A stretch of 64,000 nt of DNA, taken from the NCBI RefSeq assembly GCF_010731655.1, contig NZ_AP022619.1:3100001-3164000 (forward strand), in the 5' to 3' direction. The first letter of the stretch is position 1. Each line of letters begins with the position of its first letter. The notes beneath the pieces are model-generated. The model had not been told where the DNA came from, made no database searches, and saw only the letters and a program-made list of their open reading frames with translations. Position numbers and translations under genes: made by a program. The stretch comes from Mycobacterium paraseoulense (GTDB taxonomy: Bacteria > Actinomycetota > Actinomycetes > Mycobacteriales > Mycobacteriaceae). Below are positions 57,839-64,000 of the stretch, in pieces.

Positions 57839-59278
57839 ATGACCGAGCTTGCCACCGAGCGGGTGCCACAGAAGTTCGCCTGCGGTGAGACTTTCGTGCC
57901 CAAGAGCCGTTACATCGACCCGGAATTCCTGAACCTCGAGCTGGAGCGATTGTTCACCCGGGTGTGGCAGCCCGCGTGTCGCGAAGAGGAAGTACCGGAC
58001 GCCGGCTGCTTCTACGAGTACACGATCGGCCGGCAGTCCATCGCCGTGGTGCGACAGAAGGACGGCAGCATCAAGGCATTCCACAACACCTGCGCCCACC
58101 GCGGCATGAAGGTCGTCCGCGGCAGCGGTTGCTCGGCCAACAAAGAGTTGCGCTGCGAATTCCATGGCTGGCGTTATGAATTGGACGGCCGATCCTCCTT
58201 CGTCCCATGTCGCGACGAATTCGCACCGCGCCCCCGCCAGCAGTGGGGCCTGCGTCCCGTCGCGGTGGGGACGTGGGGTGGCTGGGTGTTCGTGAGCATG
58301 GCCGAGGACCCGCCGGATCTGCTCGAGTGGCTGGACCCGCTGCCGACCGCGCTGGCCCCATTTCGGTTGCAGGACATGCGCTACCGCTGGCGCAAGCGCA
58401 CGTTCCTGGCGGCGAACTACAAGACCGTCATCGACGCTTTCATCGAGGGCTATCACACGCCCGGGACCCATCCGCAGACGATGCGATCGGCGCAGGGCCC
58501 GCGGCCGTCTGCGGAGCCCGCAGCGCCGCAAGAATACGTCTACGCTCCCTACACCCCGACCATCACCTATAAGAATCACTCGCGGTTCGTCTATACGCAG
58601 CGTCCCGAGCATGCCGGCCGTGACAAGGGTCGCCAGGAGCAGGCGGCGCGACCAGAGGTGTTCGCGAATTCGATGAAATACCAACACCTCGAGGTCGGGT
58701 CGCTGGTCACCGAGCGAGACTACCGGGCCGCGCAAAAGCTGGCCGCGATGGAGCCCGGCGACGTCCCACCGTTTGTTCTGTACCACCAGATGTGCGAGGA
58801 ACTCGCCCGCGCCGAAGGCGTTGACTTCCCGCGGATGTCGATGGAGCAATACTTCGCGGGGAACGGCGACTGGCATGTGTTTCCGACCATGGTGATCCTG
58901 GTCGAGAAGTCCTGCCTGCTGGGATACCGCATGCTGCCCGACGCCGAAGACCCGAATCGGTGCACGTTCGAGATGTTCTCGCTGGAGCATTTCGCGCCCG
59001 GCGAGGTGCCCGAGACGCAGTGGCAGGTCTTCGAGCGGTGGCAGGACCACGACGGCTGGGGCGAGCTGCCCTCACAGGACCTGAGGAACATCGGCGCCAT
59101 CCACGCGGGCATGCACTCGGCCGGGTTCGAGGGACTCTGGCTCAACACCGCCCAGGAGATGTCCATTCGCAACGAGCATGCGATCGCCGACAGGTTTCTT
59201 TTCGGTGCGGACCGCGACGGTGTGGATCATCGCGCTCAGGAGGGCGGTTCCTCCGCGTCGGCATCGGAGGAGCGATAG
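57839..59278 (+). CDS. Rieske non-heme iron oxygenase, alpha subunit
   Basis: 479 residues from ATG 57839. The Rieske centre is C85-x-H87 and C106-x2-H109. The catalytic domain has N193, D199 (bridging acid) and iron ligands H206 and H211 in the EGYHTPGTH motif. It would dihydroxylate or mono-oxygenate a ring using electrons from a ferredoxin and reductase. No beta subunit, reductase or plant-type ferredoxin gene is in the window, so it is either an alpha3 enzyme or is served from elsewhere. It is longer than KshA-type steroid hydroxylases. Confidence 0.9.
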   Translation: MTELATERVPQKFACGETFVPKSRYIDPEFLNLELERLFTRVWQPACREEEVPDAGCFYEYTIGRQSIAVVRQKDGSIKAFHNTCAHRGMKVVRGSGCSANKELRCEFHGWRYELDGRSSFVPCRDEFAPRPRQQWGLRPVAVGTWGGWVFVSMAEDPPDLLEWLDPLPTALAPFRLQDMRYRWRKRTFLAANYKTVIDAFIEGYHTPGTHPQTMRSAQGPRPSAEPAAPQEYVYAPYTPTITYKNHSRFVYTQRPEHAGRDKGRQEQAARPEVFANSMKYQHLEVGSLVTERDYRAAQKLAAMEPGDVPPFVLYHQMCEELARAEGVDFPRMSMEQYFAGNGDWHVFPTMVILVEKSCLLGYRMLPDAEDPNRCTFEMFSLEHFAPGEVPETQWQVFERWQDHDGWGELPSQDLRNIGAIHAGMHSAGFEGLWLNTAQEMSIRNEHAIADRFLFGADRDGVDHRAQEGGSSASASEER

Positions 59279-59296
59279 CGGTTCTCGCCATCGGCG

Positions 59297-59311
59297 GCGG
59301 CTCCCAGCCGC
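59297..59311. terminator. Small hairpin after the Rieske gene (weak)
   Basis: GCGGCT-CCC-AGCCGC, 19 bases after the Rieske stop, no U-run. It lies in the 182-base convergent gap, the only convergent gap in the window above 25 bases. The rest of 59279-59460 shows no gene, operator or mobile element I can support. Confidence 0.3.
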
Positions 59312-59460
59312 ATTCATGCGACGACAGCAACACCGGGACCGTGAAGCCGATCGCCGGGATGGCCTGACGTACAAGCTGGTTGGCGACCCACGTGGAGTTC
59401 CGGGTGGGCGCAACGCCAACTTGCCGAATCGGGCTGCGCCAGAAACACGTTGGTGACCGG

Positions 59461-60366
59461 TCAGACACCTGATTCGGTCGGCTCACGCGGATATCCGAAG
59501 AGTTGCAGTGCTTCGTCGGCGACTGCGATCAGCGAGCCGGTGGGGGCATCGCGTTCGCCGGTCAGCCGGTCGAAGATTCCGATGTCTTTACGGAGCAGGG
59601 GTCCGACCATTGGAGCCAACACCCCGAAGCCACCGACAGCGACGGCGGTGTTCAGCGAAAAGCTGTTGCCGCTGCTGACCGACAAAGCGCGGCCCAGAGC
59701 GTGCTCGTCCAGGCCCAACCGAGTGCCGGCAACCATCGCGTCGCGCGCCAGGGCGTAGTGTGCGGCGTGCAGAGTGTTGTTGACGAGTTTGGCGATCAAC
59801 CCGCTGCCGAGCGGCCCGATGTGAATCACGTTGCCCCCGAAGGTTTCGAGCTCCGCGCGGCATTTTTCGTAGTTTTCGTCCTCGCCGCCGACGAGGACGG
59901 TGAGCTTGCCCTCGGCGGCCGCGAATCCGCCGCCGCTGACCGGAGCGTCGATCACCCCGACAGCCCGTTCCGCCGCGATCCGCGCAATCTGGTGACAGAC
60001 CTCCAGGCTGATTGTCGAATGGATGGCCAGCACGGACCCGGGCGACATGCCGGCGAGCACCCCGGATTCGCCCAGGACGACGTCTTGGACCCCCGCATCG
60101 TCGACCACACAGATCCCGACCACGTCGCTGTTGGCCCCCAGCTCGGCCCGGGTTTCCGCGAACGACGCCGCAGAACCGCGGTAGGGCTCAAGCGATTCCG
60201 CCCGGCGTGCCCACAACGTCGTGGGCACCCCGCAGGCTATGAGCCGATCTGCCATTCCCTTGCCCTGGTCCCCGAGACCGATGAATCCGGCTCGGATCTG
60301 CGGACGATCCGACGATGTCGGCGTCGCGGAGTCGGGTCGCGCGGTCGAGCCGGCCTGGTCAGTCAT
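59461..60366 (-). CDS. HIBADH-like NAD(P)-dependent reductase
   Basis: 301 residues. The cofactor motif GFIGLGDQGKGMADRL is at ~28-43 after a Pro/Ser-rich leader. DAPVSGGG and the lysine motif KLVNNTLHAA are in place. It is the same family as the gene at 18-884 but clearly a different subgroup. It overlaps the ferredoxin by eight bases and ends the P450-ferredoxin unit. It is probably an oxidoreductase for a hydroxy-acid or semialdehyde released by the unit. Confidence 0.86.
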   Translation of the reverse strand: MTDQAGSTARPDSATPTSSDRPQIRAGFIGLGDQGKGMADRLIACGVPTTLWARRAESLEPYRGSAASFAETRAELGANSDVVGICVVDDAGVQDVVLGESGVLAGMSPGSVLAIHSTISLEVCHQIARIAAERAVGVIDAPVSGGGFAAAEGKLTVLVGGEDENYEKCRAELETFGGNVIHIGPLGSGLIAKLVNNTLHAAHYALARDAMVAGTRLGLDEHALGRALSVSSGNSFSLNTAVAVGGFGVLAPMVGPLLRKDIGIFDRLTGERDAPTGSLIAVADEALQLFGYPREPTESGV

Positions 60367-60550
60367 GAAGGGCGATGGCCTCCTCGGGACAGGACTGCAC
60401 GGCGTCCGTGGCGGAGGGCTCCTCTCCTACTGGCACCTCGGCCGCCAGCAGCACGCTGTGCCCCTCCTCGTCGGCGTCGAACAACGCGGGCGAGAGGCTG
60501 TAGCAGCGGCCATGCCCCTGGCAGGCTCCGCTGTCGAGTTCCAGCCTCAT
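60359..60550 (-). CDS. 3Fe-4S-type ferredoxin, P450 partner
   Basis: 63 residues. Cluster motif C10-x2-H13-x2-C16 and C54-P: the fourth ligand position is His, as in the mycobacterial CxxHxxC...CP ferredoxins associated with P450s. GHGRCYSLSPALFDADEEG is a family hallmark. The start ATG overlaps the P450 stop by four bases, so it should be made with that P450 and supply its electrons. It is the only ferredoxin in the window and may also serve the other four P450s. It would be missed by gene callers with a high length cut-off. Confidence 0.9.
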   Translation of the reverse strand: MRLELDSGACQGHGRCYSLSPALFDADEEGHSVLLAAEVPVGEEPSATDAVQSCPEEAIALHD

Positions 60551-61794
60551 CCACGCACCTCCCAGCTCAGTGGCAGCGGCCGCGCCAGCCGCACCGGAAG
60601 AGCTTCGTATTTCAACGACGAGCCCGGCGTTATCTCGTAATCGGGGATCCGCTTGTGAAATTGGTCGAGTGCCGCCCGCAGCTCCATCCGGGCGAGATGG
60701 CTTCCCAGACAACGGTGAAAACCGCTTGCGAACGAGTAATGCGGATTGGGCCGACGGGTCAGGTTCACTTTGAGAGGATCTTTGAACTTTTCCGGATCCA
60801 GGTTGGCAGCGGCCCACAGCACCGTCACCTGCGTTCCTGCGGCCACGGTCGTCTGGCCGACCTGCATGTCCACGGTTGGAGTCCGCGATGCCACCGGCAC
60901 CGGGGTCTCCCAACGCATCAACTCTTCGATGGCGTCGGGCCACATTTCCGGGTTCGCCACTACCTGACGGCGCTCGTCGGGATGGCGCGCGAGCCAGGAC
61001 AGGATGCAGGATAGCGACGCCGCGACGGTATCCAGGCCGGCAATCATCAGCAGGAAGCAAATATCGAGAATGTTCTCGCGGGTCAGTGAGTGGCCGTCGA
61101 CTTCGGCTGTCATGAAGCGGCCGAGGATGTCGTCCCCGGGTTCGCCGCTCGCTTCGCGTTCGTCGAGAACTTGGTTGAAGTACGCGTAGCACCGTTTGCC
61201 CGCCGCCTTGTACCTGGCCTCGCGTTGCGCGACGGTTTCCCCGTCGATGTCGCGCAGCAGATCGTCTTTGTTCTGCAGGAAGTAGTTCAGCTCGGAGAGC
61301 GGAATTCCCATGAGGCGCAGGAAAATCGTGGACGGCAGGATCGCGCAGAATTCATCGTAGATGTCAGCGTGGCCGCGTTCGATGAACTTGTCGATCAGCT
61401 CGTCGGCGAGCGTTCTCACGTCGGTCTCCAGGTGAGCGATCGCCTTCGCCGAAAAGATCGGGTCAAGCAGTTTGCGGTATTTGGTGTGCTCGGGCCGGTC
61501 GATGTCCAGCGGAATCAGCGGGCGATCGGCGCTCTGTGTATTGCCCAGTGCCCCCGATCCGCGCACATCGTGGCTGCGGGTCAGAGCGTCGACGCTCTTG
61601 GCGGCGCCGACAATGTGATTGCCGTCGATCACGATTATCGGCGCCGATCCGATGCCTGCGTACACTTCCTGTGGTTCGGGGACAGTCAGCATCGCTGCGA
61701 AGTCACCCCCGAAGGCCTCGGCGGCAATGCCCTCCGTTACGACGTCGTCGGACTCTTCGTCGTGGCTAGCCGACAGCGCTGTCGTTTCGCTCAT
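60547..61794 (-). CDS. Cytochrome P450
   Basis: 415 residues from ATG 61794 with AAGGAAC upstream; the start lies 29 bases inside the acyl-CoA dehydrogenase gene. The I-helix motif is AGLDT, ExxR is EELMR, and the heme loop FASGFHRCLG has C362. N-terminal residues 1-25 are acidic and likely disordered. It is followed directly by its ferredoxin. Its P450 subtype differs from the other four (HRCLGSHLARMEL). Probably a hydroxylase of an acid or terpenoid-like substrate; not settled by sequence. Confidence 0.92.
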   Translation of the reverse strand: MSETTALSASHDEESDDVVTEGIAAEAFGGDFAAMLTVPEPQEVYAGIGSAPIIVIDGNHIVGAAKSVDALTRSHDVRGSGALGNTQSADRPLIPLDIDRPEHTKYRKLLDPIFSAKAIAHLETDVRTLADELIDKFIERGHADIYDEFCAILPSTIFLRLMGIPLSELNYFLQNKDDLLRDIDGETVAQREARYKAAGKRCYAYFNQVLDEREASGEPGDDILGRFMTAEVDGHSLTRENILDICFLLMIAGLDTVAASLSCILSWLARHPDERRQVVANPEMWPDAIEELMRWETPVPVASRTPTVDMQVGQTTVAAGTQVTVLWAAANLDPEKFKDPLKVNLTRRPNPHYSFASGFHRCLGSHLARMELRAALDQFHKRIPDYEITPGSSLKYEALPVRLARPLPLSWEVRG

Positions 61795-62968
61795 TTTTGT
61801 TCCTTCGCGGTGTACTACGGGGAAGTCCCAGGAATCGCTCGGCAATCACGTTTCGCGCCACGTCGGTGGATCCGCCATAAATGCCGGTTCCCGGCGCGAA
61901 TCGGAATCCCGCTTCGAATGCACCGTCGCCGGCACTCCCCTCCGCCCCGCGCGCCAGAAGGGCTGTCGGACCGATGAGATCGATCAGCTCCGACGCCGTC
62001 TGCACCAGCAGGTCGGAGGACAGGATGCGAGCCGGCGGTCCCGACGCCGAACGCGTCATCTCGACCTTGACGAGCGCTTCGCCGATGCGCTCGGCCACTG
62101 CGGCGTCGTCGAGCAAGGATTTGCCTGCGGAACCCGGTTGCGTTGCGGCCCAACGAACGAACTCCGCGAGGAGTTTCTCGCACTCGGCCAGGTAGGGCCC
62201 CCCGATGGTCGGGTCACTGCCGTCGGCGGAGATGCCGTGTTCCTGGCTCAGCGGCGCGGCGACCACGGTCCAACCCGCGTTGACGTCGCCCAGGCGCCAG
62301 CGGTCGTTGACGCGAACATCTTGCAGGTAAACGAAATTGGTACGTTCGCCGCCAAGTGTGCCGATCGGCCGGATCTCCACCCCCACAGTGTCCAGGGGCA
62401 GAAGGAAAACGGTGAGGCCCTTGTGCATGGGCGCCGACGGGTCGGTTCGCGTGAGGAGAAAGCAGTACTGGCTGAACTGGGCACCGGTGGTGAACATCTT
62501 CTGTCCGTTGATAACCCATTCGTCGCCATCCCGCTCCGCGCGGGTGCGCACCGCGGCCAAATCCGATCCGCAGTCCGGTTCGGTGTAACCCAGGCAGATG
62601 CGAACGGTGCCGTCAGCCACCCGCGGCAGCACCTCGGCCTGGATGTCCGGCGAGCCGAACATGCGGATGGCGATCGGTGGTAGCAACGTCGTGGAGGCCA
62701 AGATGTAGGGCGCACCGCTGCGCGACCATTCGGTGGCGACGATGCGCGCCCGCAACGCGTCCAGGCCCGCCCCACCCTCAGACGTCGGCCATTGCGTCGC
62801 GACCCATCCGCGCGCCCCCATCGCCAGGTGCAGGCTCTCGCTGAATCCGCCGCCGTGCAGCCGTTCGTCTTCCAGCACCGCCGGGGTGACATGTTGGTCG
62901 AAGAAGGCGCGTGCCTCACGCCAGAACGTGAGGGTGTCGTCGTCGAGGTCGATGGTTTCGAAATTCAC
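61766..62968 (-). CDS. Acyl-CoA dehydrogenase, long GGSTDVARN type
   Basis: 400 residues from GTG 62968, overlapping the short subunit gene by four bases. TQWPTSEGGAG, CLGYTEPDCGSDLAAVRTRA and IYGGSTDVARNVIAERFLGLPR are the long-subunit motifs, though Asp-Val-Ala replaces Glu-Val-Gln of typical members. A hydrophilic C-terminal tail (RRNKNERNDSAVG) is encoded within the P450 start region. It probably pairs with 62965-63990. Confidence 0.89.
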   Translation of the reverse strand: MNFETIDLDDDTLTFWREARAFFDQHVTPAVLEDERLHGGGFSESLHLAMGARGWVATQWPTSEGGAGLDALRARIVATEWSRSGAPYILASTTLLPPIAIRMFGSPDIQAEVLPRVADGTVRICLGYTEPDCGSDLAAVRTRAERDGDEWVINGQKMFTTGAQFSQYCFLLTRTDPSAPMHKGLTVFLLPLDTVGVEIRPIGTLGGERTNFVYLQDVRVNDRWRLGDVNAGWTVVAAPLSQEHGISADGSDPTIGGPYLAECEKLLAEFVRWAATQPGSAGKSLLDDAAVAERIGEALVKVEMTRSASGPPARILSSDLLVQTASELIDLIGPTALLARGAEGSAGDGAFEAGFRFAPGTGIYGGSTDVARNVIAERFLGLPRSTPRRNKNERNDSAVG

Positions 62969-63990
62969 GCGAGCGCATCCATTAGCGCGTGCGGCGCCCA
63001 CTGCGCGGCGCGTCGCAGAAGGGTGCGACGATCGCCGACGGCCATCGCCCAGCCTTTGGCCCGGCGGTAGTAGAGCTGAACGTCGGATTCGAGGGTGAAC
63101 CCGAAGCCGCCCTGGGTGTGGATGGTGGTGGCCCCGGCTTTCTCGGCGGCGTCGCCGGCGGCCAGCACGGCGCACAAGGCCAGGGCACCAACGGATTCGG
63201 GTTCATGGTCGCAGAACCAGGCAGCGCGCCACAGTAGCCGCCGGGCCGCGCCCACGCTGTTGGCGGCGTCGACCAATGGATGAGCGATGGCTTGAAACGC
63301 TCCGATCCGGGTGCCAAATGCCGTGCGCTCTTTGGCGTATTGCACACCGAGGTCCAGGGCGGCCTGACCCAGCCCGACCAGCGCGGCCGCCGTCAAGACG
63401 TGCCATTCCCGTTCAGCTAGGTCCCAGTCGTCGGCCGAACCCACCCGTGCGCCACCGGTAACCTCGCGCCAGCCCAGCGGAGCGCACGCCAGATTGGGCT
63501 CGGTCGGCGCCGGCGGGCCGGTGACCAGCGTCAGGTTGGCGCCCTGCGGCGCGAGTACGGCCTCTGCGATCGCTCCGGCGGGTGCGAGCCGACGGTCGGC
63601 GGTGCCCGGGGCGAGGGTGCCAACCGCGCCACGATCGCGCATGGCGGCCAGCAGGCGCGATGACGGGTCGATGCGAGCCAGCGCGCGAGCCGCCGCCAAC
63701 ACCTCGGCCAGGGGTACCGGCGCCGCGCGGCGGCCGGCCTCTTCGAGCACGAGCGCCAGCTCGACCAAGCCGGCCCCGTCGCCACCGACCGCTTGCGGCA
63801 GCGCCATCTCAACGACGGCACGTTCCTGGAGCTCGTCCCACAGCGCCGCGTCGAACCCCCCCGGTTCGGCCGAGCGAACCCGTGATGTTGGGATGGTCTT
63901 TTCGAAATAGGCCCGGAAAGAATCCCGCAGTGCGGCCTGCTCCTTGCTGAGCGAGTAATCCTGTTGGCGAAGCGAGAACTCTGCGTTCAT
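62965..63990 (-). CDS. Acyl-CoA dehydrogenase, short type with FTLES variant
   Basis: 341 residues from ATG 63990. QQDYSLSKEQAALRDSFRAYFEK begins the N-terminal helices. Near the C-terminus the usual TWEH reads GGFGFTLESDVQLYYRR, so the Trp and His are changed. It is the presumed short subunit of a FadE heterotetramer with 61766-62968. It is the first gene of the unit within the window; its promoter would lie beyond the right edge, and only ten bases upstream are visible. Confidence 0.88.
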   Translation of the reverse strand: MNAEFSLRQQDYSLSKEQAALRDSFRAYFEKTIPTSRVRSAEPGGFDAALWDELQERAVVEMALPQAVGGDGAGLVELALVLEEAGRRAAPVPLAEVLAAARALARIDPSSRLLAAMRDRGAVGTLAPGTADRRLAPAGAIAEAVLAPQGANLTLVTGPPAPTEPNLACAPLGWREVTGGARVGSADDWDLAEREWHVLTAAALVGLGQAALDLGVQYAKERTAFGTRIGAFQAIAHPLVDAANSVGAARRLLWRAAWFCDHEPESVGALALCAVLAAGDAAEKAGATTIHTQGGFGFTLESDVQLYYRRAKGWAMAVGDRRTLLRRAAQWAPHALMDALA

Positions 63991-64000
63991 CGGACGGCCA

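Noticed and set aside
59279..59460. Remnant of an insertion sequence or a small gene in the convergent gap
   Set aside because: Open frames here have no ribosome-binding site and no recognisable motif, and there are no terminal inverted repeats or duplicated target sites.
1..64000. tRNA genes, CRISPR arrays, prophage or plasmid functions
   Set aside because: I saw no cloverleaf, no regularly spaced direct repeats, and no integrase, transposase, capsid or replication gene.

Overview
The window is a high-GC actinobacterial chromosome segment, most likely from a Mycobacterium. The reasons are the dense runs of FadE-type acyl-CoA dehydrogenases, FadD-type ligases, crotonases and cytochromes P450, a mycofactocin-type short-chain dehydrogenase, a six-helix/HAMP adenylate cyclase, start-stop overlaps (ATGA, GTGA, TTGA) and some starts that look leaderless. 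I call 65 protein genes. I see no tRNA, rRNA, CRISPR array, insertion sequence or phage gene. No gene-free stretch exceeds about 230 bases.

Layout: 18-3344 (-) SDR, DUF35, thiolase-fold protein and HIBADH-like reductase, divergent from TetR1 (3576-4187). 4213-6992 (-) TetR2 (a close paralogue of TetR1), SDR and DUF427/thioesterase. 7148-7957 (+) SDR. 7963-14420 (-) MaoC hydratase, TetR3, SDR, crotonase, acyl-CoA ligase, SnoaL-like protein and acyl-CoA dehydrogenase. 14523-19042 (+) luciferase-like monooxygenase, acyl-CoA ligase, thiolase-fold protein, DUF35 and SnoaL-like protein. 19039-20788 (-) SnoaL-like protein and serine hydrolase. 20904-25584 (+) fused E1 alpha/beta ThDP dehydrogenase, free lipoyl protein and three crotonases. 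25587-27604 (-) crotonase and acyl-CoA dehydrogenase. 27706-33620 (+) P450, crotonase, SDR, SnoaL-like protein, SMP-30-like propeller and adenylate cyclase. 33634-34929 (-) amidohydrolase. 35047-35265 (+) small protein. 35276-41593 (-) two CoA-transferases, VOC protein, P450 and an acyl-CoA dehydrogenase pair. 41699-46386 (+) P450, CoA-transferase, mycofactocin SDR and phosphotransferase-like protein. 46405-47619 (-) P450, divergent from TetR4 (47804-48358). 48367-55856 (-) SRPBCC protein, amidohydrolase, acyl-CoA dehydrogenase pair, double CoA-transferase, mini-DUF35 and thiolase-fold protein. 55933-59278 (+) crotonase, SDR and Rieske oxygenase. 59461-63990 (-) acyl-CoA dehydrogenase pair, P450, ferredoxin and HIBADH-like reductase.

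Taken together this is a catabolic island. It can oxygenate (five P450s, Rieske, luciferase-like), activate (two ligases, several CoA-transferases), dehydrogenate, hydrate or isomerise, and split carbon skeletons of an unidentified hydrophobic, probably cyclic, substrate. The enzymes often depart from textbook chemistry: all seven crotonases lack both hydratase glutamates, and all three thiolase-fold proteins lack the nucleophilic cysteine and are paired with DUF35 proteins, as in retro-aldolase systems.

The most striking result is regulatory. Nearly every transcription start region in 3.3-57 kb carries a 21-bp inverted repeat of form AACA-N13-TGTT (15 sites, five perfect at all eight defined bases). 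This suggests one dedicated regulon, for which the twin TetR proteins are the natural candidate regulators. A different, perfect 9-bp inverted repeat lies beside TetR4.
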